From positions 1 through 25,829 of IMG/VR virus record IMGVR_UViG_3300025138_000307: DNA of 25,829 nt. One strand, 5' to 3'. A model generated the notes under the pieces. That model was not told where the DNA came from. It ran no database searches and was given only the letters and a program-made list of their open reading frames with translations. Below, in pieces: positions 1-6,900 of this stretch; within the stretch, counting starts at the first letter, position 1; each line of letters starts with the position of its first letter. This DNA is from a virus. The position numbers and the translations under genes are program-made.

Positions 1-469
1 GCGCGATGACTGTGGGGTGGTCAAAACCAATTGGTAACAGTCTGCGAGATGTAGGGCTATCTGATACATAATCTCTTGCCCTTTTTTCAGTAACACTAAG
101 CATTCCGTTTGGAACCCAGTGCATTATAGCACCTGCTTCAATTGCTTGCAACTGATAAGGATGTCTTTTTTCAACGGCACGATCTGCCATGAAGACAACT
201 GCCTTCTTAAAGTATTTAGTACACAGATGTGCCAATGAGATCTGAGCATAACCAGTGGCAGGTGAACTGCCATACACCCACTCCTCGATCTCAGGTTGTG
301 AGCGGATCAGGTGATCTGCGAATCGCATCTTTGATCCACCACCTATGAGGTCGTCACGGACGACGAGGATCCCCTCATGCTCCTCTACAACGGGAGGGGG
401 GAGAGTATCCTTCCAGTAAGGAATCAAGTCTAAGTAGTCTTCTGCTGACGATTCAAATAAACTAGACAT
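1..469 (-). CDS. PLP-dependent enzyme, fold type II (ACC deaminase / D-cysteine desulfhydrase-like), N-terminal part
   Basis: The gene starts at ATG 469-467 and runs off the left edge after 156 codons, open throughout. The start overlaps the gp46 stop as TGATG, with AGGA about 8 bases upstream, so translation is probably coupled to gp46. Residues 34-50 (ILVVRDDLIGGGSKMRF) match the family pattern of an Arg-Asp-Asp-Leu followed by a glycine-rich turn and the PLP-binding lysine, here Lys47. Residues 67-80 (GSSPATGYAQISLA) fit the following Ser-rich helix start that holds the substrate carboxylate, and KAVVFMADR fits the next beta strand. Known members cleave small amino acids such as ACC, D-cysteine or serine. 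The real substrate cannot be read here and the C-terminal phosphate-binding loop lies outside the window. It is not part of the T4 core set, so it is a candidate auxiliary metabolic or nucleotide-modifying gene. Fold assignment is fairly sure; function is not. Confidence 0.7.
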   Translation of the reverse strand, partial: MSSLFESSAEDYLDLIPYWKDTLPPPVVEEHEGILVVRDDLIGGGSKMRFADHLIRSQPEIEEWVYGSSPATGYAQISLAHLCTKYFKKAVVFMADRAVEKRHPYQLQAIEAGAIMHWVPNGMLSVTEKRARDYVSDSPTSRRLLPIGFDHPTVIA

Positions 470-2184
470 CACTTAATCCTGCTGAAGTTGTTCTTCTTTT
501 CGAAGGTCATCGTTGCAGGGAACTTATCAGTAAGTTGATCTGCCTTGTGGCTGATCACGAAGATATTACATTTCTTCCCGAGAGCATGAAGCAATTTCAT
601 AAACTCTTCTGTTCCTATACCGTCAAGCGACGAGTCGAAAACTTCATCGAGAATAAGAAGATTGCAGTTAGCACTATTCTTGATGCGAGCAATCTCTCTC
701 CATGCCAACAGAAGAGCAAGATCAATACGCAACTTCTCACCCTCACTGAAACTCATGTAAGAGAAGGCATCACGATGACGACTCTTGATCGTTTCGTTGA
801 ACTCTTCATCCAAGTGAAACCTGGCAAAGAAGTCCATAGAAGAAAGATATGCATTGATCATCTTATTCATGATGGGAAGATAGTGCTTTATGATCTTCGA
901 CTTTATCCCCGAGTCCTTGAGGAGAGTGTAAGCAATCGATTGTTGATTCTGGACATCAATGATTGTTTCTTTTTCCTTTTCTGATCTCTCACAATCAGAC
1001 TTATATGATGATAAGTTTTCGGTGGACTCATCGAGAGAGGAAGTGTCTTGCGAAGCCGACGATCGCATTTTTTGTAAGTCGGTGATGTGTTTGTTCGAGG
1101 CCGATACTCTACCATTGAGTTCCGTGAGCGACGATTGCTTTTCGGATACGACATCGAGAACTTCGTTGATTTCTTTATTACGCTCAAGAAGGGCCTCCAT
1201 CTTTTCAGTCATTTCATTTAAACCTGTTTTTAACTTACTGAGTTTGTCAGTAATGTCTGTCTCACGTTCTTCGATCAGAGTCTCAGGAAGATCCTGACCA
1301 CACGAACCACACACACTATCATTACGAATCTTGTCAAGATCACTGGTGAAGTTATTAACTTTAGTCTCAACTCTCGACACAATCTTTTCTAGAGACTGAA
1401 TGTCACTTGCATTTGAATGCCGATCGACAATCATGTTCACAGATTTTTCAATTTCGCTGGACAGAATTTCAGACTCAGATTGTAATTCTGTTAGGCTCTC
1501 AACTGCACTGTCGATCTTCTCGTCAAAATCGGCAAGTGATCTTTCACTCTTCTGTCGAATAGAATCAATGTGAGTCTGTTGGATTTCGATCTTATCCTTA
1601 AGGGTTTCGATTGTTCTATTGACTTCCTTGATCTCTTCTTTAGCCACGGACATCTTCTCTTTCAGAAGAGTGTTCATCGTAGAGAAGACGTTGATATCAA
1701 GAATGTCCTCGATAACTGACCGTCGATCTGCCGCAGACAACTGCATGAAGGGAACGAAAGAAGAACTACCAAGAATCACCACCTGAGTGAATGACTTGTA
1801 ATTCATTCGGAGAATCTGCTCTTCGAGCATCTTTTGATAGTCTTTAGATTTGGCGTGCTGATTAATCAATTCGTCGTTCTTGAAGATCTCAAACTTTTTA
1901 GGTTTGAGTCCACGAACAACTCTATAATTATCCTCGTTGACAGAAAACTCTACGTCAACTAAACAATCCTTCTGGTTGATCGAGTTAACCAGTTGGGGGA
2001 TATTGATCTTTCTGAATGGCTTACCAAACAGGGCAAACGTGATAGAATCCAAAAGAGCAAACGATTTACCGTGTCCGTTGTTACCACAGACAAGAGTCAT
2101 CGGTCTCTTATCGAGAAGTATCTCGGTTGGTGTATTACCAAACGATCCGAAGTTTTGGAATATTACTTTATGAAAGTTAATCAC
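469..2184 (-). CDS. gp46: Recombination endonuclease subunit gp46 (Rad50/SMC-like ATPase)
   Basis: This is the ATPase half of the phage Mre11/Rad50-type complex, which resects DNA ends for recombination-dependent replication. The N-terminal half-site has Walker A GNNGHGKS at residues 34-41. It is followed by a long heptad-rich coiled coil interrupted by a zinc-hook CxxC (CGSC, near residue 292). The C-terminal half-site has the ABC signature SFSEGEKLRIDLALL, Walker B NLLILDEVF near residue 510, and the switch histidine in VISHKAD. At 571 residues it is near the T4 protein (560). The start is GTG at 2184-2182, in a GTGA overlap with the gp47 stop and with GGAGG about 10 bases upstream. The next Met is residue 29, too close to the Walker A strand to be a likely start. 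The partner gp47 lies directly upstream. Confidence 0.96.
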   Translation of the reverse strand: MINFHKVIFQNFGSFGNTPTEILLDKRPMTLVCGNNGHGKSFALLDSITFALFGKPFRKINIPQLVNSINQKDCLVDVEFSVNEDNYRVVRGLKPKKFEIFKNDELINQHAKSKDYQKMLEEQILRMNYKSFTQVVILGSSSFVPFMQLSAADRRSVIEDILDINVFSTMNTLLKEKMSVAKEEIKEVNRTIETLKDKIEIQQTHIDSIRQKSERSLADFDEKIDSAVESLTELQSESEILSSEIEKSVNMIVDRHSNASDIQSLEKIVSRVETKVNNFTSDLDKIRNDSVCGSCGQDLPETLIEERETDITDKLSKLKTGLNEMTEKMEALLERNKEINEVLDVVSEKQSSLTELNGRVSASNKHITDLQKMRSSASQDTSSLDESTENLSSYKSDCERSEKEKETIIDVQNQQSIAYTLLKDSGIKSKIIKHYLPIMNKMINAYLSSMDFFARFHLDEEFNETIKSRHRDAFSYMSFSEGEKLRIDLALLLAWREIARIKNSANCNLLILDEVFDSSLDGIGTEEFMKLLHALGKKCNIFVISHKADQLTDKFPATMTFEKKNNFSRIK

Positions 2185-3236
2185 TGACTCAGGGCCTCCA
2201 TATACAATTCACGAATAAGATTCTTGACATCTGACTTATTGGTGATGTCCATACCATCAATTTCGTTATTGATAATAGTAACAGTATCTTGTGCCATGTC
2301 AAGGGCATCTTCTTCAATATCACTGGTGATTACTTCCTCGACGATAGTCACGTTCTGAATATTCTGTTCGTATAACTTGTCGATAAACCGATCGAACGTA
2401 TACGGACTCTTCTTATTTAAGACCAGAATCTTGATATAAGAGTTAGCATAGGAGGAAAAATCCATCGTGTCGATAATCTTTTCAATATCGGTTTCAACAT
2501 CATCGTAGGAAATTTGGTGAAACATACGGCGAGGATTCTCGATAAACTCCAGACTTCGAGTTTCCGTGTCTAGCACATGAAAACCTTTTTTATCATGAAG
2601 ATCATGAAACGTTATCTGATACTGAGTCCCAAGATAGTGGACATTGTTTCTACTGCTCTTGCTGTGGAAGTGTCCTGACAGAACCATTTCAAATCTCTTG
2701 AGATCGCCGTCAGACATACCACCCTCAAACTTATGCCCACGCATCACTTCATAACCATCCAGTTCAAAGTGACCACAGCAGATAGGAGACTTTGTCGTAG
2801 AAAGAAACTTCATAGTCTCTTCTTTGTTTTCCTTGTTGATCCAAGGAACTATTGCAACACTCAACCCACCGAAAACCAAATCTTGCGGTGACTCAATCAG
2901 ATTAAAATTATCGTATCGATCGGCAAACAACTCACGAAGCGAATTGAGTTCATTGGTGTTTCGATAGTATGTGTCGTGGTTTCCAGGCACAATGTGCATC
3001 GTCACACCCATATCACGAAGAGGATCCATGAAACAATTACGCACAGTTCCAAGTGTGTTGAAATTGACAAACTTGCGGCGATCCATAAAATCACCCAAGT
3101 GCAATACGTCCGTAATATTATTTTCTTTCAAGTAAGGAAAAAACTGATCAGTAAAAAACTCTAGGAAGTAATCAAGAAATAATTGATTGTCTCCCCTTGC
3201 ACCAAAATGCGAATCATTTAGTATCGCTATCTTCAT
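2181..3236 (-). CDS. gp47: Recombination endonuclease subunit gp47 (Mre11-like nuclease)
   Basis: This is the calcineurin-like metallophosphoesterase nuclease that works with gp46 in processing DNA ends. All the two-metal motifs are visible: DSH (D8, H10), GDFMDRR (D49, D52), GNHD (N86, H87, D88), GHFEL (H156) and SGHFHS (H189, H191). The 351-residue length fits the T4 family (339). The start codon lies inside the end of gp55 (23-base overlap), with AAAGG 7 bases upstream, so gp55-gp47-gp46 form one translationally packed unit. The last base pairs overlap the GTG start of gp46. The C-terminal part from about residue 230 is the less conserved region expected to contact the gp46 coiled coil. 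I see nothing abnormal in it. Confidence 0.96.
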   Translation of the reverse strand: MKIAILNDSHFGARGDNQLFLDYFLEFFTDQFFPYLKENNITDVLHLGDFMDRRKFVNFNTLGTVRNCFMDPLRDMGVTMHIVPGNHDTYYRNTNELNSLRELFADRYDNFNLIESPQDLVFGGLSVAIVPWINKENKEETMKFLSTTKSPICCGHFELDGYEVMRGHKFEGGMSDGDLKRFEMVLSGHFHSKSSRNNVHYLGTQYQITFHDLHDKKGFHVLDTETRSLEFIENPRRMFHQISYDDVETDIEKIIDTMDFSSYANSYIKILVLNKKSPYTFDRFIDKLYEQNIQNVTIVEEVITSDIEEDALDMAQDTVTIINNEIDGMDITNKSDVKNLIRELYMEALSQ

Positions 3237-3747
3237 TCACAGACCTTTTCTTTTTAGGTTCAAATTTTTCTATATCATTATCACTGACTTCAAAGAAATC
3301 AGCATATGCATTTTTTGCATCTTTTTCGAAGTAATTATCTTTGAACCATTTCATAAAACTACCATCGTCAAGATTTTGCATCATTTTATACTTGACATAA
3401 TTCTGCTTCTTTTCCTTTTCGATGCGGCGAAGAAAGGCATAATATATCATCTGTGTAAAATAAGAGAAGGGGTTTTTGGATTTTTCTGGATTGAAATTGT
3501 GAGCATACATGAGGCAGTTTTCTATACCGTCTGCAATCATCTCATCCCTAAAATGATAGTTTATGAAATTAGGTTTTCTTGAAAGATGCTCGGCGATTTT
3601 AACAAAACACTCTCCGATATATTCTGAGATCGGAGGTCGTTTTTCTTCGCCTGCTTCTTCTGCTTGAATGACTTCAAGTTTCCATTCAGTCATTGCTATG
3701 CAGAATTTTTCGTTGTCAACGTAGTGTTCGGTTTTTTTCTTTTTCAT
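3214..3747 (-). CDS. gp55: Late-transcription sigma factor gp55
   Basis: This divergent sigma factor binds host RNA polymerase and directs it to T4-type late promoters (TATAAATA). The region NPFSYFTQMIYYAFLRRIEK, about residues 97-116, is the hallmark of sigma region 2 in this family. The protein is small (177 residues from ATG 3747) and ends in a Lys/Glu-rich tail that may include the clamp-binding end. A longer reading from GTG 3765 is possible, but its first codons overlap a perfect -10 box TATAAT (3760-3755), so I chose the ATG. No good ribosome binding site precedes the ATG: the leader would be almost absent. The gene overlaps gp47 by 23 bases. Late promoters found before gp22 and gp23 in this window are its likely targets. 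Confidence 0.93.
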   Translation of the reverse strand: MKKKKTEHYVDNEKFCIAMTEWKLEVIQAEEAGEEKRPPISEYIGECFVKIAEHLSRKPNFINYHFRDEMIADGIENCLMYAHNFNPEKSKNPFSYFTQMIYYAFLRRIEKEKKQNYVKYKMMQNLDDGSFMKWFKDNYFEKDAKNAYADFFEVSDNDIEKFEPKKKRSVNEDSDTK

Positions 3748-3790
3748 AATAAGTATTATACTCACATTTCTTGCATTGTAAAGTTTTTTA
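3748..3790 (-). promoter_or_regulatory. Sigma70-type promoter for the gp55-gp47-gp46 unit
   Basis: The minus strand reads TTTACA (3782-3777), 16 bases, then TATAAT (3760-3755). The predicted transcription start, about 7 bases beyond the -10, falls at 3748, one base from the ATG of gp55. The 120-base intergenic region around it is strongly AT-rich, unlike the neighbouring genes, and is one of the few real gaps in the window. This is a sequence match only. Confidence 0.6.
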
Positions 3791-3866
3791 TATTTTTTTG
3801 TTTGACATACTTGACAACGATGTTACAATCTCTGTGTCCCGGTTTGAACAAGATCTACTTTAAGTA

Positions 3867-4439
3867 CTATAAGTAATCTCTAAGATCCGGAGACCAATCT
3901 CTCCAATGATTGCCTCGATCCTCCTCGTCGCCTGAGCGGGGGGGTTCTTCTATTTGTAGATCATCATGGCTACCGTCTAGATCATCAATATCCATCTCGT
4001 TTTCCATGTCTTCTAGAATACCATCTTCTACTAATTTTTTGAACATGTTTTCATCCATGGCGAAAGACATCATTATCTGCGAAAGATCCATTTGCTGTTC
4101 TTTCATTTTATCGATTTGTTCTTTCTGCTTCTTCATCAAATCTTCTAGTGATACTTCTGATTGATCGATTTCAGTTTCATAGAGTTTTGATGCTTGCGAA
4201 TCAGGTGTGAGAAAAAGGGCGATCCAATCTTCTGGGATTGCGATTTTTTTCTGATCCGAATATTCTAACCAATTCTGGAGAGTTAAAACTTCTTTACGAA
4301 GACCGCTCCACGGATCACTCAATGAAGTGACTTTCATGAGCATTGGATTCTCTACCATCAACCTACCGTTTTTCTTCCCCACAATTTTAGTGATTACCGA
4401 TTCACCACTTTTTAATTTGAGAATTCTATATGGACTCAT
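3867..4439 (-). CDS. Sm-like (LSM-type) protein with acidic C-terminal tail
   Basis: The first 40 residues (RILKLKSGESVITKIVGKKN, then a strand with MVENPMLMKV) look like the first strands of an Sm/LSM barrel: a Leu-Lys-Ser-Gly-Glu turn followed by the modified-function strand. Similar proteins are a regular neighbour of uvsW and gp55 in marine T4-like phages, where they are usually annotated as Sm-like or hypothetical. From about residue 100 there is a helical Gln/Lys/Met-rich stretch, then a strongly acidic tail (EDMENEMDIDDLDG) ending in a charged segment. Sm proteins bind U-rich or A-rich RNA as rings, so an RNA-binding role is possible but not shown. The ATG overlaps the uvsW start region: the stop of this gene is at 3867 and its start is at 4439, four bases into the preceding uvsW stop (ATGA), with GGAGG 7 bases upstream. 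Confidence 0.6.
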   Translation of the reverse strand: MSPYRILKLKSGESVITKIVGKKNGRLMVENPMLMKVTSLSDPWSGLRKEVLTLQNWLEYSDQKKIAIPEDWIALFLTPDSQASKLYETEIDQSEVSLEDLMKKQKEQIDKMKEQQMDLSQIMMSFAMDENMFKKLVEDGILEDMENEMDIDDLDGSHDDLQIEEPPRSGDEEDRGNHWRDWSPDLRDYL

Positions 4440-5944
4440 ATTGTTTCCTCCAATTGAATTGACAGAGGTTTAAAAGTGAAACCCTCTGACTTATATATCT
4501 TGATTCTCTCTAGAAAATGTCGCAGAGTATGGTTTCTGTATGATTTCCACGAAAGATCGTCTCCTATGTCGTATAGCCTTGCCGTATCTTTGTGTTCTGA
4601 TTTTCTTAATTGACGACCGATGCTTTGTAGAACACGAACTCTGGATTTCGACGGTGAGGCGAATATGATATTGTGGAGCCTGCGAATTGACACTCCAGTG
4701 GAAAACGTTCCATAGGAGGCTATTATTATAGCATCATTTATGGTCTCTGCAACTTTTCTTACTTGTTCTCTGATCTCAACTTCAGTTGCGCCGTAGATGA
4801 AGAATACGTCACGGTCTGGATACTCTTTTTTGATCATGTCATGGAGAACTTTGCCGTGTTTTTCGACAAACTGGAAAAGAATCAGAGTGTTACCTTTTAG
4901 TGTACCTGCCAATTGTTTGATGAATTTATTACGCTTTTCGTTTTTTACCAACCAATCCATTTCTTCTTGGTACTTTAATTTTTTTGCTTCTTTTTTTTCT
5001 TCGTCTGTGTAATTCAAGAGGATCGAATCAATCTTCAGTTTAGATAATAGGTCTTTGTCGATCAAGTCTTTTGTTGATGTTACATTGTAGACCGATCCGA
5101 ACAGACCTTCAATGACGAGTTTGTGCGTGAGTGTACCATCCAGAGTTCCCGTTGTTCCTATACGATAAGGGCAGTTCTGAAGTTTGGTCATTATGCTAGT
5201 TAATGATTTTGATTTGAACAGATGACACTCGTCCCCGAAGACAACTCGAAAGTTTTTGAAGTAATCGGCGGGCATCTTGTATATACTCTGCCATGTAGAA
5301 ATAAAGATCTTTTTATCGTCAGTTTTTGATTTGCCCGAAAAGATCATATGACACTTACTTTCGGCATTCCACTCGACATGTTCCGAGTAGTCTTTGAAGT
5401 CGTTGTACATCTGACTGACCAGTGATGTTGTAGGAACAATGATCAACATTTTCTCATTCTCTTTCAACAGACTTTCGTAATACCTAACCAGGCAATATAT
5501 GATAAGTGACTTTCCTGAGCCAGTAGGGGACAATAGTAAACATCTATTCTTAGAGATAGCATGTTGTATTGCATCCAGTTGGTGATCATGTACTTCAATT
5601 TTTTTGTTGTTGGCGTGTATGTTTAACTCTGTATCGATCCATTTGCGAAGGTGATCTATTGGCACAGATTTGGCATCTGATGTCAGTTCTGGTGAAACCG
5701 AAAAAGAATATTTACGATCTTCACAAAATTTCATAAAATATGGCATTAGTCCCGCATACAAAGTTTGTCCGTAGATGTTATACATCTTGATCGTACCATC
5801 CCATACCTTGTTGCGGTACGATGGCATGAACTTGTGTCCTGGCACTTTGAATGTGAAATAATCGGAGAGTTCTTTTGCGAGACCACGCTCGCACTCGATC
5901 CGTATATCAACGCTATTCACTTCAGTCACATTAAAATCACTCAT
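4436..5944 (-). CDS. uvsW: UvsW helicase (SF2 DNA/RNA-DNA helicase)
   Basis: UvsW unwinds branched DNA and R-loops and helps shift the phage from origin-based to recombination-based replication. The SF2 motifs are clear: Walker A PTGSGKS (140-146), DECH (238-241), GTTGT (263-267), and a motif VI of the form QSIGRQLRKSE near residue 440. The N-terminal 100 residues form the small DNA-binding domain typical of this family, with the aromatic-rich YRNKVWDGTIKMY segment. The 502-residue length matches T4 UvsW (503). There is no Shine-Dalgarno sequence before the ATG, and the start codon lies in one arm of a short hairpin (5942-5956). It sits 16 bases after the deaminase-like gene and overlaps the Sm-like gene by 4 bases. 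Confidence 0.95.
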   Translation of the reverse strand: MSDFNVTEVNSVDIRIECERGLAKELSDYFTFKVPGHKFMPSYRNKVWDGTIKMYNIYGQTLYAGLMPYFMKFCEDRKYSFSVSPELTSDAKSVPIDHLRKWIDTELNIHANNKKIEVHDHQLDAIQHAISKNRCLLLSPTGSGKSLIIYCLVRYYESLLKENEKMLIIVPTTSLVSQMYNDFKDYSEHVEWNAESKCHMIFSGKSKTDDKKIFISTWQSIYKMPADYFKNFRVVFGDECHLFKSKSLTSIMTKLQNCPYRIGTTGTLDGTLTHKLVIEGLFGSVYNVTSTKDLIDKDLLSKLKIDSILLNYTDEEKKEAKKLKYQEEMDWLVKNEKRNKFIKQLAGTLKGNTLILFQFVEKHGKVLHDMIKKEYPDRDVFFIYGATEVEIREQVRKVAETINDAIIIASYGTFSTGVSIRRLHNIIFASPSKSRVRVLQSIGRQLRKSEHKDTARLYDIGDDLSWKSYRNHTLRHFLERIKIYKSEGFTFKPLSIQLEETI

Positions 5945-5956
5945 ACACTATGTATG
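5942..5956 (-). promoter_or_regulatory. Small hairpin covering the uvsW start codon
   Basis: The minus strand reads CATACA-TAG-TGTATG, a 6-base-pair stem with a 3-base loop. The uvsW ATG is the last three bases of the 3' arm, and no Shine-Dalgarno sequence is visible upstream. The stem is AT-rich and may be weak, so any role in start-site control is inference. Confidence 0.3.
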
Positions 5957-5960
5957 GTGA

Positions 5961-6431
5961 TTATGGGTGAAAGATATCGCCGTTAACTTTGACTTCGATG
6001 TTCTTCTTCGACACCTTCCCATTCCAGCATCGAATTATGATACCGTTTGTCTTTAGAAGTTCTTGCACTTCCAGCATTTTCGGCGTTGACCAATCTTTTC
6101 GCCAAATGTCTGCGTACTCTTTATGGAATGTAAAAGATCTTATACCACATTCTCGGATAGCGATTGCGTCTTCTTGAGTAGGAGGAGCGGGACAATACAT
6201 ATCCATTCCCATACAGGAGACACCTCTGTTCGCGGCTCTGAAAAATAAGTTCTGTATTGCAGAACAGCGATACCAATCTTCGCCTTTTAGGTTTTCGGTT
6301 GCTAAAACGATACCAGATCTGCTGTCAAGGATTAGTGCTGAACATTGTGTATCACTTTTTGAGTGAGCCTGACAGTGTGTATATGCGTGTTTGAAATATA
6401 CGGCATGAAGAATGTTATCACTATACTCCAT
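5961..6431 (-). CDS. Deaminase-fold protein (dCMP deaminase-like) lacking the zinc and catalytic residues
   Basis: The overall frame is that of the deoxycytidylate deaminase family. It has an early segment HSKSDTQCSALILDSRSGI, like the family's S-x-D-x-x-x-x-GA-hydrophobic strand, then RAANRGVSCMGMDMY, like the family's AARxGxxxxGxxMY, then DAIAIRECGI, like AxAIxxxGI. However, the zinc ligand and general base motif HAE is replaced by SAI (residues 57-59) and PCxxC by PTQED (84-88), with spacing kept. A working deaminase is therefore unlikely; a regulatory or nucleotide-binding role is possible. I start it at ATG 6431 (156 residues), which has GGAG 11 bases upstream. A longer GTG reading from 6458 would add 9 residues deep inside uvsY. 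It overlaps the uvsY stop by 11 bases. Confidence is good for the fold and moderate for loss of activity. Confidence 0.6.
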   Translation of the reverse strand: MEYSDNILHAVYFKHAYTHCQAHSKSDTQCSALILDSRSGIVLATENLKGEDWYRCSAIQNLFFRAANRGVSCMGMDMYCPAPPTQEDAIAIRECGIRSFTFHKEYADIWRKDWSTPKMLEVQELLKTNGIIIRCWNGKVSKKNIEVKVNGDIFHP

Positions 6432-6855
6432 TGATAAACTTTCTCCATTCGATGGCACTACGGATATTCCATTGTCGGTTATTCATTATCTTAATTACTG
6501 ACTCTAGGTAAGATACTTTTTCTTTGCAGAAAGAGACTTCCATTCTTAATATAGAAAGATCTTTATCCGAATCAAGGTACTTGTCTATATCCGCTTTTAA
6601 GATGTTCAATTGAAACGGTTCCCATCCGAGTGTAGCAAGAGTTTCGGAATCCATTTTGCCTGTGTAATATTCCCACTTGCTACGAATAAGAGACTTCAAC
6701 TCTTCATCTTTTTGGGTGAGACGAAGCCTTTCATCGTGATACATGTTAAGATACTTGTTATGTAATTGTGGTGTTCGCAAAGACTCTATATCGAGTTCTG
6801 TGTCGTCCATTACCATGTCTTCAGAGACCATGGCACGCAGTTCTGTTAAGTTCAT
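6421..6855 (-). CDS. uvsY: UvsY recombination mediator
   Basis: UvsY loads the UvsX recombinase onto single-stranded DNA covered by gp32. The family signature is visible in RSKWEYYTGKM (about 58-68) and in the C-terminal QWNIRSAIEWRKFINGV, which matches the conserved helix that ends UvsY proteins. The length of 144 residues is close to T4 UvsY (137). The middle is helical and charged, as expected for a protein that forms hexamers. The ATG has a strong ribosome binding site (GGAGGT, 6866-6861) and is preceded by its own sigma70-like promoter, so this gene opens the recombination module that continues into the deaminase-like gene and uvsW. Confidence 0.9.
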   Translation of the reverse strand: MNLTELRAMVSEDMVMDDTELDIESLRTPQLHNKYLNMYHDERLRLTQKDEELKSLIRSKWEYYTGKMDSETLATLGWEPFQLNILKADIDKYLDSDKDLSILRMEVSFCKEKVSYLESVIKIMNNRQWNIRSAIEWRKFINGV

Positions 6856-6872
6856 AATATACCTCCGTGATT

Positions 6873-6900
6873 AGTATAGCACGAAGTTTTAGGCAATCAA
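6873..6900 (-). promoter_or_regulatory. Extended -10 promoter upstream of uvsY
   Basis: The minus strand has TTGATT (6900-6895), 16 bases, then TATACT (6878-6873) preceded by TGC, an extended -10. It lies in the 41-base gap between the tube-like gene and uvsY, about 18 bases from the start codon, with GGAGGT between. It fits an early or middle host-type promoter for the recombination genes. Confidence 0.5.

Noticed and set aside
535-984. Plus-strand frame of 149 codons
   Set aside because: Antisense to the C-terminal ATPase half of gp46; no start signal.
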